Shown: one piece after another, positions 12,736 to 25,869 of the stretch
Numbering within the stretch: the stretch's first letter is position 1
Layout of the letters: each line of letters starts with the position of its first letter
Assembly (NCBI GenBank): GCA_030068075.1
Contig: CM057832.1
Coordinates: 79,454,502 to 79,518,501 of the forward strand
DNA length: 64,000 nucleotides
Direction: 5' to 3'
Source: Paguma larvata
Lineage: Eukaryota; Chordata; Mammalia; Carnivora; Viverridae
Program-made: the position numbers and the translations under genes
Notes under the pieces: generated by a model
Databases searched by the model: none
What the model was told of the DNA's origin: nothing
Seen by the model: the letters and a program-made list of their open reading frames with translations, nothing else

Positions 12736-15300
12736 TCTAACATCAAATTGACAGCTTTCGGAAAGGAAACGTGTTATCTTTTCACCGGAGGAGTATATTT
12801 TTAGAGTAATATATGTTTAAAACTGAAAAATTGTATCATTTGACATGAATTGCTAGGCTTATTTAGGCTGGAGTTAGTAACATGCAATAAAAACACTGTT
12901 TCTATAGAACATGGTCTGAAGATAGGAGATGGGAAAAGTTTAAGCAGTATCTTTTTGTGCAAGGCACATTCATAAATGTGATTAAATGTCTTAATAGGCT
13001 GCAGAACTCGAGAGAGAGAGAACTGCAATAGACTTCTGCAGTCGGTCTCTGTGTTGGTGCACCTGGTGTTACCTGGCTTAGGTTCTATTTATTTCTTCTT
13101 AAAACTTGGTTGCTTTCCAGTGTCTTAAAAGTGGTAATGGTAAAATATAGAATTATATTAAACAATTTCTCCTTACTTGTTTTCTCAGAACATCTTTAAT
13201 ATGAGGGAGAAATTTTTATGAAGAACACAGTAGTTTCAGAATGTGTTCACATGTGGCTTTCAGAGCATTTTTGGCAGAGCTTACCCAGTGTACACGGATT
13301 TAAACAGTTGAAAAACAAACATTCCAACCTGAGCTGTGAGGAACAGAATGTGTAATTCAAGTGTAATTAGGCATCGCCTCCTGGCGAGTTTCTCGATGCA
13401 GGACTGTGATGCTGGTTTCTGACTGTGGTGAGTGCGGCCAGTGTTGTATTTTTGTGTTGTTCCTAGGAGAATAATGACGCGTGTACTAGATTAACTTGTA
13501 CTTGAGACGAACACAACAAAAGATGATGTGGTATCAATATACCAGGGATTTATACGCTCTATTATTAAAATTTTTTAAAAAGGAGGAGGGAAAGGAAATG
13601 ATAAAAGGTCAGTGATATTTTTTAATAACTGCTAAAAACATGTTTTTTAAATCCAAGTTTCTCAGACACTAAGCAGTTGCTTACTTTATGTAATGCTGCG
13701 GGACTTTGAGATAGTTCTCAGACACTGTCTGCTGTTAGAATTGACCATGTGTGTGAATTTTACATTGCTTGAATATTTTCCAAAAAGTGGAGTATTTAAG
13801 TTGCAGCTTAATGTTTTTTAAAGATTTTCTTGTAGGTTGTGGTTCAGTGGACAAGTTACATATATGATCTGTGGTGCAAGGTCAGATCCTGGGCATTAAA
13901 GAGAAGTTTGGCTAACTTAATTTTACTGAAGATACTAATTGTGTTCCCTCTGATTGCACTGTTATGTTTTTTTAAACTATTTTCCCGTTTTCCAGTCTGC
14001 ATTGAAGTTCCTTTAGCTCTCACAATATGTAGTAATTGACATTTCTTAAGGATTAAATATTTTGTGAATTCCTTTTACACTTAAAATGTATACCTTGCAG
14101 AGGGATAAAAAATCAGTTTTGCAGTAAAGTATGTGCAGAGTGTGCTTACGGTGTTCTGGGAGTTAGTACTCCAGAGTGCTTAAAGCAGGACGCTAAATTC
14201 TAAGGCTAATCCGTGTCTGTCGACTACCTGTGTGGGCACTGTCCAGCAGGAATAAATGGGAGCCACATGTAGAATTTTTAATTTTGTAGCAGGCACATTA
14301 AAGAAACCGGTGACATTAACTTAAATATTTTAATTAACCCAATATATTAAAAATATTTCACTATGTAATCAATATAGAAAATCATGGAGATATTTTACCT
14401 TTCTCCCCCCATGGTAAGTTTCTAAAATTCATTGTGTATTTTGCACTCACAGTGCATGTCAGTTCTGACTAGCTACTTCACCAGTGCTCAAACAGCCGTG
14501 TGTGGCTACGCGCTGCTGTACTGGACAGGGCAGGTTCATAGGGTACAAAGTTTGACTTTATTTTGAATTGGGAGATGGTGAGGTGGGCATGAAATTGTGG
14601 TACTTTAAAAATCATGTAGTATACTTAGAAAAGTATCTAATAAAATTATCCACGTTGTCTTCATTTTAAATTTCCTGTGGAAGTAGCTCAATCTGTTCCA
14701 AGTTGCCAAACATTATTTAAGGAGGAAGAAATTCCATGCCGTGTGAACTACCATGATATACTCATCATAACACACATTATTAACACATTCTGTTAAATGT
14801 TTCCTCAAGATAATAGCTTAAATTGCATGTTAATTGTATATCTGTACTTGTTTTGTTTTTATATTATTCTTACAATAATGTGTATTAACAAACAGCCCTA
14901 GGATTCTAATCTTCCTCTGCATCTGTCTTCCAGTCCTTACTGGTACACTTAGTAAGTTGTTACAAGTGGCAGAAAAGTAGAATGAACCATTGGTTTTTTC
15001 CACTAGATTGTTTTTATCATGTGATCATGTACCAAGCCAGCTATAAATTATTGTATTTCTGTAGAATATGAAAAATAGCGTTTATGTCTTATCTTTGCTA
15101 AATGTTTGCAATTTCTAAGTAAACTTTTCATCTCCTAATATGAGTGTAAGTGTGATTTTATTTTTGCTTGTTTTGGTGTTTTAAACTCTGCTCCAGTTGG
15201 CCAAGCAGTCCTGTTTAATTGCTGTGACGGTGGTGGTGGGATGGATGTGTGAGCTGTTGTCTAAGCGAAACCAACTGACTTGATTACTTACACTTGTAGA

Positions 15301-16899
15301 AAGAATTAAAAATGTCATTTGTGTCTAGGACATTAAAAAAATATCAAAAACAAATTAGAGAAATTGTCACACTTGTCTTGAGAGTGCATTAACAATGACT
15401 AATTGACTTAGGAAAGTCATTATAACTAGATATGCTTTTTCTCATACATTTTAAATGAAGGCATAGAACAGAGAATTACTTGATTATTTCAGTGTTCCAT
15501 CCCATGTTTTCTTAACCTTGAGTCTCCCTTCCCTATATTTTAAGAGGGACACAGCACTTACGGTTATTTAAATGGTTTTAATACCTAAGTATACTCTGAA
15601 AAGTGTTGATGAAGTGGACACTTGTTTTACTCAGATTTTAAATCCTCGAAAGGTTGTTTTGTGGGAAAGGCCTTTACTACCTTGTCCCATGACTCTTCAG
15701 GATTATATTTTAAATAACCCACTATCACCTATGCCTATTTTCGGTAGGAAACGGGAGACAGAATTTATTTGCATCATGCCAAACTACCACAAACAATGTT
15801 TTTGCTTTGATACGCTAGGGAAGGGAACTAGCTTGCTGAAGACAGTCTTGGTTTGAGTTAGTAAGCAGATTATAAAAGAAGTGTGACAACAATTAATATT
15901 AGCAAAGTGCTTCCCTGGGAAATTGCTTTACCTAATAGGATGCTTCTTGAAATGAAAGATTAACAGTAATAACAGAGGCAGGATGATACACTAGCTAATT
16001 AAAATTTTTAAATATGGTAAGCCTTTCATCATGTGTATATACTTAGCAGTACCACTTTCCTCATGCTGCAGCCTCAGATTTTTGCTTTTGGTGTTTTTGC
16101 GGTTTTGTTTTGTTTGTTTTAGGAGAAACAGCAGCAGTTTGTTTTTTTGTTGTTATTGTTTTCTTAAAAAGTGTCAGGGTTCCTGTCTTTCCCATTCCAC
16201 TCCAAAATGGCTAGATTGGGCATCAGCTTTATTTAAGATACCACGTTACAGTATGCCCTTTTCTTATGAGAAGTACAGTATCATATTATACCCTATGCTA
16301 CAGTAGAATTTGAAAATAGAAGCAATAATTACTGTACTACCTTTTCTTCCACAGAAAGATTCTTAGAGTAACCCTGGCTACCAGGAAAAACTCCCTTACC
16401 ACTCCTTATAATTACCTGAACAACAGACATAATACTTCTGAATTTACACTTTTACTATCAGAATCCTCCGAAGATACACAAATCTCTTGTATTAGATTCC
16501 TTATATACTTCTCATAGTAATTATAGCATCATTAATGAAAGGTCTGCTGTCTTTGTCGGGGAGCTAACTGTGGGCTGAAGTGGTCCTCCATCATCTTATT
16601 TTTGTATTCTCCTATTTCTTTAGTCACTAGTGATCTCTCTAGACATGCTGAGAGAATACTGGAAGGTTGATGAGTAATGAGGATTGGTGCAGCATCAGTC
16701 ACCCCATCCGTTTTCAAGGAAATTTTGCAGACACTTACCATCTAAGGTCCCCTGGAGCAAAACTAATCTTCAGTTCTCTCTTGTCTATAACTAAGTGGCG
16801 ACACATCTAATTTGTAATGTTGATCTCATGAGTTAATATTAGTTACTCTATGTGAAGAAATTTATAAGTTTAAAGCATTTTGTGTGGTATTTGTTAGAG
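15301..16899. other. Unannotated interval downstream of presumed PTAR1 3' UTR
   Basis: No repeat or gene recognised. Open frames at 15572-15856 and 16031-16306 have no homology I know, lack splice or promoter context and are probably chance. This interval could still belong to a longer 3' UTR. Confidence 0.4.
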
Positions 16900-18138
16900 T
16901 AAAAAGCAGAAACAACTTGAATATACAGTAAGAGATTCAGTAAATTGGTATTTTCCTACAATGGTATTATATGCAGTCACAAAAATAAAATATAAAATTA
17001 CATGAAAAAAATCTCATAATTTTTAAAAGGAAGTCATAGAGAAAAACACAAATTTATAGAGAAGTATAAAATAATACTCTGATTTTATTTTAAAAATTAA
17101 AATTAATTCCCATTTTCAATAATGGCAGGACCAATACTCCTACTGAACATAATTTAAAATGTTGGAAAAAATACTAAATATTTTCTTCAAAGAAGAATAA
17201 AGAAGTCTACATCATACTGAAACTGCAGAACACCAACAGAAAGATAATATCTTATGAGTAATTGAAGATAAAGACATTAAATCAATAGCCAACTTGTTAG
17301 AGTCAGAAGGTATGGGAATGATAAAATTAATATGCTGGAATGATGTAACTACAATTACAGAATTCTACATACAGAAAAAGTTCTTTGAGGAATGAAGGTA
17401 AAATAAATACATATACTGAAATCACATACACATATATAGTTTCCATTCATGTAAAATTTTAAAAATAGGTCTACAAAGAAAGCAAGAAAATTATTATTAT
17501 AAAGGTCATGATTATTATAAAGGTCAATCAGTTGCATCTCGTTGGGAAAGAATGGAACCACAATCGAGGAGGGGAACACCTGGAATTCTGGCAGAGTTCT
17601 GCGTCTTGAACTGGGCCAAGTCGACGTGCCATAGATGTTATGTACTTTTCTCCATATTCTATTCACAATAAAAGAAGAATACCTTTTAGAGTACAAAGTT
17701 ATTTTTAAATAAATACCCTATTTGTGGACTAGATAGTATATAAAATATTCCTACCCAATTGACCTGTAGGTTCAACATAATCTATCAAAATTCCAATTAG
17801 TTTTTTCAGTGAAATTGATAAACCACTCTACAATTGATATGCAAATGAATGCGATTTTAAGAAACCAAAACCATCTTGAAAAGATGGCTTACTGTAAAGG
17901 TATAGTAACCAAGACTATGGTTTTGGCATAAGATTAGACAAACTTTCGGAACAAAATAGAGCCTAGAAACAGACCTACACACAGAGAGTCCATTGATTTT
18001 TTTACTGAGGCATCAAGGTCATTTCAATGGGGAACTCTAATAAATAGTGGTCGAACAATAAGATGGCTATATGGAAAAATAAGCCTCAACCCTTAGCTCG
18101 CATAATATACAAATATTAATTAAAAATGATCATAGAAC
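16900..18138 (+). repeat. Ancient L1 fragments, sense
   Basis: Stretches such as ATAGTAACCAAGACTATGG, GGCATAAGATTAGACAAAC and TAAATAGTGGTCGAACAATA are decayed pieces of the L1 ORF2 region, in the plus orientation, with many stops. A SINE inserted at 18139 splits the element, since L1-like text resumes after it. Confidence 0.75.
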
Positions 18139-18361
18139 GGGGCACCTGCATGGCTTAATCGGTGAAGTGTCCAACTTTGGTTTAAGTCATCATCTCATTG
18201 CTTGTGAGTTTGAACCCCCATCAGACTCTGGGCCGACAGCTCAGAGCCTGAAGCCCATTTCAAATTCTGTGTCTCCCTATCTCTCTCTCTGCCCCTCCCC
18301 TGCTCATACTTCCCTGTCTCTCTCTCCCTCTCAAAAATAAACATTAAAAAAATTTCATTAA
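18139..18361 (+). mobile_element. Feliform SINE inside an old L1
   Basis: Starts GGGGCACCTGCATGGCTTAA and ends CAAAAATAAACATTAAAAAA. It is flanked by near-identical direct repeats (aaaaatgatcatagaac before; the same with one extra A-rich change after), so it inserted into the L1. Several CpG sites have decayed, so it is older than the 585-816 copy. Confidence 0.92.
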
Positions 18362-20380
18362 AAAAAGATCATAGAACAGAACATAAAACTAAGAACACAA
18401 AACCAGCAGAAAACAGAATATTTTTGCAACCTTGAGGTAGACAGAACTTTATTGGACGGGACACAAAAAGTCCTAATAATAACAACCTAATCAGTAAAAA
18501 TTTTAAATCTAGAAGGCCATGCAAATGTAAAGGAATGCCCATGTGCTCAGGAAAGACCTGAGAAGGACATAGCTGTCACCTCTCACTGCATAGGAAGGAA
18601 GTGAAGGCTGAGACAGTTATAAACTGCCTGTCACAACACGCACTCAGAACCCTTCAGCAAGAAGTGGAGATTTGATTCAAGAGAATCCCTGTCCAATCAT
18701 GAGCTGACCACTAGAGACTTCAATGGCTACACACTATAGAGAATTTGCGCTTTATAAAAGTAGTTCAGAAAAAGTCGCTAAACAACAACAATCAGTGACA
18801 ATAAACCCGAGGGACCAAGGAGAATCTGATTTGGCACATTATATTATTCACAACATCTGATTTTTAACAATTATATAACACATGGAAAGAAACAAAGTAT
18901 GGCTCATACCCAAGAAAGAAAGCAATCAATAGAAATTGCCCATAAGAAAAAACAGACATTAGCCTTAAGACTTTAAACAAGCTACTTTAAATATGATCCA
19001 AGAACTAAAAGAACATGTTTAAGGAACTAATGCAAAATGAGAACCATGCCTCACCAAATAGTGATGGATATTTTAAAGGGTATGAAATTGCTCAAACTCA
19101 GCCAAATAGACCCTGGTTGACACACCTCTGGGAAAACAGACGTATAAATGGAATGAAATAGAGATTCTGCAAAGTTGAATAATTACACTTTTTGTACCAG
19201 TCACCAACAGATTTGAACGAGATGAAAGGATGAGTGAAAACATGTCAACTGACAATATATTCAGTCTGAGGAACAAAAAGAAAAAGAATAAAAGTACATA
19301 GAGCCTGAGGGACCTGTGGGGCACCATCGAAGTGACCAATATATGTATTGTAGATGTCCTCAAAGGAGAAAAAAGGAAGAAGAAAGAATATTTGAAGGAC
19401 ACAAATCTACAAATCCAAAAATGTCAATGAACTGTAGGTAGGACATATTCAAAAAGACCCACAATGAAGATACATTCTAACAAAACTGTCCAAAGCCCAG
19501 GACAAACAGAAAATCTTGAAAGTAGCATGAGAGAAGAGACTTATCATGTACAGAGGGTCCTCAATAAGATTAACATGTGATTTCTCATCAGAAACCATGG
19601 AAGCTTCTAGAAGGCACTAGCAGATACCTTCAAAGTGCTCAAAGGAAAAACTCAACCAAGAATCGTATCTGGTAAAATGAACCTTCGAAAGTAAAAGAAA
19701 TTAAGACATTCCCAGATAAAAACAGTTTATCACTAGCAGAACTGCCCTAGGAAGAAATACGAAAGGGAGGCCTCCAGGCTGAAATGAAAAGACACTACAA
19801 CTTTCCACATGAAAAATTAAAAGTGCCAGTGAAAGTAACTACATAGTATGTGTGTACATACTACTTATAAAGGTATCCTTTGTAACTCTTTTCCCCTCTT
19901 AAAAGGTAACTGTGGATTGCAATAGTTATAAATTTATATTAATGGATCTACAATGTAGTAAGCATTAGGCCATGACAAGATAGAAAAAGGGTGGAGAACA
20001 GCTATATAGTATACCACTTTTTGTATACTACTGAAACTAAATTGGCATCAGTACAAGCTAGACTGAGCTAAATTAAGATGCTAATCCTATTCCAGGGGGT
20101 AGCCACTAAGAAAATAAGTCAAAAATATGTATAAAAGAAGCAAGGGAAAATATATAACAACGAGGCAACTGTGGAATAACTAAGGAGCAAAACGAGATGT
20201 GGAGTAAGTAAAGTGACAGACATAATAAACCCTAGCTTATCAGTAATTCTATGAAAAGTAAATGGATTAAACTCAAAGTAATAGGCAGAAATTGGAAGAA
20301 TGGATTATTAAAACATGGTTGCAGGAGAATGAGGAGACAAGCCATATTCTAGGAGATAATATTTACAAAAGATATAGCTA
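18362..20380 (+). repeat. Ancient L1 / half-L1-like sequence, 5' and ORF1 region
   Basis: Segments such as AAGTAGCATGAGAGAAGAGA, GATTTCTCATCAGAAACCAT, AAGACATTCCCAGATAAAAA and CTGCCCTAGGAAGAAATACG are familiar from the ORF1-proximal part of old L1M or HAL1 elements. CCCTAGCTTATCAGTAATTC at about 20232 marks the start of ORF2-like text. All frames are broken. I cannot tell HAL1 from L1M by eye. Confidence 0.65.
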
Positions 20381-21220
20381 ATAAAGAACTTATCCAAAAT
20401 ATACAAAGAACTCTTAAAACTCAAAAATAAGAAAATGAACAACCTGATTAACACTTGGCCAAAGACCTTAGCAGATACCTCACCAAAGAAGATACGCAAA
20501 CGAAAAATGACACAAAGCTTCGCTCCATGTGTCATTAGGGAAATGCAAATTTAAAAACACTGAGATACCACTACACACCTATTAGAAAGGCCAAAATCCA
20601 AAACACTGTCAGCCCAAATCCTGGCACTAATGTGCAGCAATAGGAACTCTTAATCATAGCTCATGGGAATGCAAAATGGTGCAGCCACTTCAGAAAGAGG
20701 TTTGGCGGTTTCTTATAAAACTAAACATAACCTTACCATTATACAATCCAGCAATTAAGCTTCTTGGTATTTGCCCAAAGGAATAAAAATCTTACGATAC
20801 ACACAAAAATCTGCACTCAGATTTTTATAGCAGTTCTATTCATAGGTGCCAACACTTGGAAGCTGTCAAAATGTCCTTCAGTAAGAGACTGGTTAAATCA
20901 ACTGTGGTCTGTCCAGATAATGAAATACTAGCAGTAAAACGGAATGAGCTATCAAGCCATGAAAAGGCATGGAGGAAATTTAAATGCACATTACTAAGCA
21001 AAAGAAGCCAATAAAAACCATGGACTTTGGAAGACAATGATGTGTCAATGAAGGTTCCTCAACTGTAATCAATGTACCACTATGTCGGGGGATGTTGATA
21101 ATGGAGAAGCCTATGTAGGTGTGGAGGCAGGGAACAGATGAGAAATCTGTTTGTCTTCCACTCAATTTTGCTATGAACCTAAAACTACCCCCATGATAAA
21201 ATCTACTAAAACAAAAAAAT
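20381..21220 (+). repeat. Ancient L1 3' region, sense
   Basis: Contains decayed ORF2 C-terminal text (GAAATGCAAATTTAAAAACA, TGGGAATGCAAAATGGTGCA, GGTTTGGCGGTTTCTTATAA, TTGGTATTTGCCCAAAGGAA) and a 3' UTR-like end near 21200. It runs directly into a SINE at 21221. Confidence 0.8.
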
Positions 21221-21433
21221 AGAGGTACCTGGCTGGCTCAGTAGGTTGAGCATCCTGTCCTGACTCTTGTTTCCAGCTCAGGTCATGATCTCATGGTTCA
21301 TGGGTTCAAGCCCCTCATAGGGCTCCATGCTGACAATGCAGAGTCTGCTTGAGATTCTCTCTTCTTTCCCTGCCCCTCCCCAGTGGTCTCTCTCTCCCTC
21401 TCTGTCTCAAAATAAATAAATTCCTAAAAATTG
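21221..21433 (+). mobile_element. Older carnivore SINE
   Basis: Starts AGAGGTACCTGGCTGGCTCA and has GGTCATGATCTCATGGTTCA and a TCTC-rich block before CAAAATAAATAAATTCC. Its divergence is higher than neighbouring copies, and the A-rich end runs into an (AAAC)n stretch at about 21437-21452. Confidence 0.88.
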
Positions 21434-21960
21434 TAACAAACAAACAAACAAAGACCTAGTCTATAGTTTATATGTGTTCCTAAGAATAAATACTTAGGAA
21501 TACATTAAAAGAATGAGTGCAAAATACATACTCTGAAAACTATAAAATAATGCTGAAAGAAATTAAAGAAATACAAACAAATGGAAAACCATCCTATGTT
21601 CATGGATTGGAAAACGTAACTTTGTTAAGATGGCAGTACTTTCCACACTGATCTATGGATCCAACATAATCCCTATCAGAATCCTATCTGACTTTTAAGA
21701 AATTAAGCTGATAAAGAAAATTTATATGGAATTGTAAGGGGCCAAGAGTAGCCAATACAATCCTTAAAAAAGAAGTACAGAGTAGGAGGACTTACAGTTT
21801 CAATTTCAAAAACAACTACAAAGCTCTATAAGTAATCAAAACAGTGTGGTACTGGCATAAAGATAGTCATATAAATCAATGGAATTGAGTTGAGAGACAG
21901 AATTTTAAAAAAACACACAAAAAGGCCCCACGAAAACAGAAAACCCAATCGTGTACATAT
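21434..21960 (+). repeat. Ancient L1 ORF2 fragment, sense
   Basis: Text such as TGTTCATGGATTGGAAAACG, TATGGATCCAACATAATCCC and AAACAGTGTGGTACTGGCAT is the conserved late ORF2 region of L1, with stops. The same L1 resumes after the next SINE at 22231. Confidence 0.85.
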
Positions 21961-22230
21961 GGTCTTCCTTCCTTCCCTTCCCTTCCTTCTCACCTTCTCA
22001 CCTCCCTTCCCTTCTCTCCCCTCCCCTCCCCTCCCTCTCTTTCGAGAGCAAGTGAGAGAGCGAGCGAGCGAGCAAGCACAAACAGGGGAGAGGCAGAGAG
22101 AGAAGGAGAGACAGAATCCCAAGCAGGTTCCACACAATCAGCACAGGGCCCAATGCAGGGCTCGAACTCATTAACTGTGAGATCATGACCTGAGCTGTGA
22201 TGAAGAGTCAGATACCACCCAGGCACCCTG
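21961..22230 (-). mobile_element. Carnivore SINE, antisense, with expanded pyrimidine tract
   Basis: The reverse-complement head ends CCACCCAGGCACCCTG at 22230. The tail side has grown into a long irregular CCTT/CCCTCC tract (21964-22045), longer than in other copies. It interrupts the L1 ORF2 fragment. Confidence 0.88.
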
Positions 22231-22830
22231 AAAATACTCTTTTTAACAAAAGATTTTTCAAACAACCGCATATCAACATGCATCTAAAACAACTAATTTG
22301 GATCTCTACCTCATACCACAATAAAAATTAACTCAAAAAAGATTAAAAGACCTAAATGTAGAGCTAAAACTATAAAACTCTCAGAAGAAAACATAGGTGT
22401 AAATCTTTGTGGCCTTGTATTAGGCAACGTTTTTGTTGTTATGACATTAAAAGCATGAGTAACAAAAAAAAAAACAGATAAATTGAACTTCTTCAAAATT
22501 AAAAGCTTTTGTACTTCAAAGGACACTGTCAAGAAACTGAAAAGAGTAAGAGAAAGAGTAAGAGAAAATATTTAAAACCCATATATCTTCTAAGAGATTA
22601 GTCTCCAGAATATATTAAAAACCCTTACAACTCAACCGTGAAAAGCAAATGACCCATTAACTTGTGGGCAAAGGGGTTGAACATTTCTACATAGAAGATA
22701 CATAAATGTCCAATAACTGCTAGGAAATTAGGAAATGCATATCAGAGCCACACTGAGATACAAGTTCACATTCACGTGGGTGGCTATCATAATAATATGA
22801 AAATAAGTATTGGTGAGTATGTGGAATTGT
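22231..22830 (+). repeat. Ancient L1 ORF2 fragment, continuation
   Basis: Matches later ORF2 text: AAAAATTAACTCAAAAAAGA, AACTTCTTCAAAATTAAAAG, GGACACTGTCAAGAAACTGA and GTGGGCAAAGGGGTTGAACA. The frame is broken. It continues the element interrupted at 21961. Confidence 0.82.
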
Positions 22831-25470
22831 GAGAGACCTTCATTTTCTATTTTATCTTTCTTATGATGTTAATGGTTTTAAAGAATGTGTACTTAAATAA
22901 TTCTTACCATATTGATATGGTATCTCACCTGAAAAAGCACACTAGGATCTTTGTCCAAGTAATAGATTCAGATGGCCATCCATCGTGAATCGAAATTAGG
23001 CATCAGGGAGAAAGATGAACCTTTGGTTCAAACAAGGGAAAAATATTACAAAGTGGATTTATAACTAAATGGGAATAAATACACTTTGGGATTTATTGAG
23101 TTGCTTGAGTCTTAGCAAGGTGGATACAGGAGTATAATAAATATATATCAAAACTGAAATAAGGGACCAGAGGGGAAAAAATCTAAAAGTGTTGAGACCA
23201 CTTTTCCAGATCATTTACTGGCCTAACCTTGAGCAGCGTCATACTGTCCAGTGACCACGACAGCATGTGGTTAGGGTAAATGCGTGTAAGTGGCTGGATG
23301 TAAAACTACATGCCCAGCCCCTTGTATTTTCACATAGTTGCACTGTCTTTTAAAACATTGTAGACAGATAATAAAACCACCCTCGTGGCCCCATATACAC
23401 AGCCTACAGCTGCCAAGTTATAACCTCTGTTCAAGAGTAGGAATGCTTCACTGGGAAGCAAACCATCCAAAGCCTAACAATGGAGGCCAACATAATTTGA
23501 CTTATTATTTTAATAAACATTGGACAGACACGGGTAGGTGTGAGTATGTTGTAAAGTGGAATTGTTAACATCATGTGGAATTTAAGAGTATGTCATCTTT
23601 GCTGAACAGAAGAAGTTATAACTGGCAACATTAATAAAACCAAAAGTATTTTAATGTGGCTTCTGGTACTGTTTATTTCAATCATGATTTTGAACACAGG
23701 AATACACTGGAAGATTGTGAGAATATTATTACTGTATCTAGAATTCTGGTTTTTAAATGAAATCAATGGCAAAATATTTAATTATAGGAGCAATATTTAA
23801 AAGTTTGAAAAACAAAAAAATATTACTTGAAGTTGCCACAACACTAACAATTGTTTTAAAATATATTTTATATTTCTAATAAGAAAATATTGTATCCTAC
23901 TTTTTAAAAAATTTAACATTATATCACACTAATTTGTCCATACAATATAACCTACACAAAGAGTAGAAAATGTTCAATCTCAAATGTAGGATTTTGAAAA
24001 CTTGAAAACCAACCAAAAAGAAGTCTTAAATAATTTTTTAAATCTTAAAATTTTACAAAATCAGCAAAATGAACATTTAATTTGAAAATCTGATGAGAAT
24101 ATTTTTAACATTTCTAAAAATTCAATTTGCCAACACATTTGGTAATAGGACAAAATGACCAAAAAGTTAATACACTTCTTTCATCAAGGTTGATACTTAA
24201 ATTTTTTTTCCAGCAAATGAACTTCTTAACATTTTATTTGGCACAGATTCTAACTTCAGTAAATATTTGAAGAGATCAGTATTTTATTTTTTTTCTTCCA
24301 CTGGCCACCCTTCAAAACTGTAAAGATGGCTTTCACAGGTGGTATATGATGGCTTTAGCTACAACTGTTTCACCTCAAGCTTTTGTTTATGCTACCATTC
24401 CTCGAGGAGCAGTCTCTAGGGCCAATATTGGGCTATTAGTTGTTTATTCCATGTATTGGCTTATAATTCCACAGATGGGAATTGGTTCTAGGCTAAGGTG
24501 CACTCACACAGCCTCACCCCATTGAAGAACTACCCCATGCTGTTTTACTCAGAAAAATGGCCCCCTCACAGATGGTTAAATTCTTCCAACAGGATAAACA
24601 GGGTTGCTTTTTAACTGGTTTTGAATGAGTCTACCATTTTGGGATGAGCTGAATGTAGTAGATAAAAGAAAGACAAGCATTCTTTGATGTGCAGACACTA
24701 AAACTACGATTTCATCTCAAACTAACAATGACTTTAAAAACAACTGACTCTGCTCCCTAATTATTGCCACTAAAGAAGTACTGGAGATGAATAATTCTGG
24801 AATGAAGCTAATAATTATGGAATTCTTTCCCAAAGCTTAATAAATTTAAAATGATAATCCCTTATAAGTGAACTCATTCAGTTACGAGAGGTACATTATA
24901 CGTATGCTTTACCTTGCATAGTGCATCCAGAAATAACATAGCTTAAAGAAAAGTGTTCTCTTCGTAATTTTTAAAGGATCAATGATTTTTTTGTTGTTTA
25001 TTTGTTTCATGACTAAAGCAAGCATCTGGTTTTACTGCCTTAAAAATACTCGAACTAAAAATACTATAGCCATGATATAATAAGCAACAAAGCTTGGCAC
25101 TAAGCCCACACTTTATTCTCTGTTTAAAGAGGATCCAAAGCTCTTTGTAAGGAAAAAATTTGAACCTTCCTCCAGGAACTCTCCCTTGCTCTTTTCTATC
25201 ACAGGCGCCATTTTATTTAGGGTATCAGATCTTCTGTAGGTCCTTCATTTCCATGAGAGAATATAGGTCTGTCCCCAGTTGAACTAGTTGGTAAGGTAAA
25301 TGTGTTTCTCTTTAGCTGGCCACATAAAATAACCAGAACATGGGTACTCATTACACAATGCAAATTCACTGTTGCCCAACTTCCATAAAATCTTGGTTGA
25401 AAAACACAGTGGTGATGGAGAATTTCTGAAGGATACAAAGACCCATGCATTAGAAGTCAGGTACTCCTAG
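22831..25470. other. Unclassified AT-rich intergenic stretch
   Basis: About 2.6 kb in which I recognise no gene or repeat family. It contains a GC-richer island of non-L1 text at 23200-23520 and another at 24290-24560 (near GGCCACCCTTCAAAACTG and CCTCGAGGAGCAGTCTCTAG). These could be remains of a processed pseudogene or LTR. Frames at 23338-23568 (plus) and 25217-25450 (minus) show no known domain. Confidence 0.4.
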
Positions 25471-25479
25471 AGAAAGTGA

Positions 25480-25570
25480 GTAGAGAAAGAACATATACTC
25501 TGAAGTCTGAACTTGCTATGCCTTACTAGCTGTGTAACCTCTTGCTGGCCTATCCAATGTATCATTTCCT
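25480..25570 (+). repeat. MIR-like fragment
   Basis: Contains TACTAGCTGTGTAACCTCTTG, resembling the MIR core (ACTAGCTGTGTGACCTTGGG). Short and diverged. Confidence 0.45.
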
Positions 25571-25869
25571 ATTTTGAATTTTTGCTATCCTATCATTTTA
25601 TGTATCCTTACAAGCAGCCTTCGATTCACTGAGATAAATGGGGGGGGGTATTTCTACAGAAAACCAAACAGATAAATAATTGGTAATAGTTACTATAGAA
25701 AGGAAGTCTAATGTATCTTAGGGACTTACAAATGGTTTAATATTTTACATTATATTAACACATCACATCAGTAGCCCAAGTAAGGAAGAAAAAAAAAAAA
25801 CAAAAAAACACCTAGATCATCTCAGTTGATTCTGAAAAGGCATAAAATAAAGTCAAGACTCTCCAACAA

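Larger units (their letters stand above)
6404..15300 (+). other. PTAR1: Probable long PTAR1 3' UTR (end uncertain)
   Basis: Follows the stop codon without interruption. It is AU-rich and free of recognised SINEs or L1s, with only scraps of L2 (near 9075-9150 and 12660-12735). Candidate poly(A) signals are ATTAAA at 6748-6753 and AATAAA at 7355-7360, 9139-9144, 12711-12716, 12886-12891 and 14639-14644. A GT-rich stretch follows an AGTAAA variant near 15117 (gagtgtaagtgtgatttt and on), a reasonable distal cleavage context. The end at 15300 is an estimate from repeat content, not a mapped site. Open frames in this interval (for example 8154-8375, 8397-8618 and 13839-14039) show no homology I recognise. 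Confidence 0.45.

Noticed and set aside
15572..15856. 94-residue plus-strand frame after PTAR1
   Set aside because: No known domain, no splice signals and AT-rich context. Length is expected by chance in 64 kb.
24290..24560. Possible nuclear copy of mitochondrial DNA
   Set aside because: The translation does not match a mitochondrial protein I know, and no rRNA or tRNA segments are seen. Left as unidentified.
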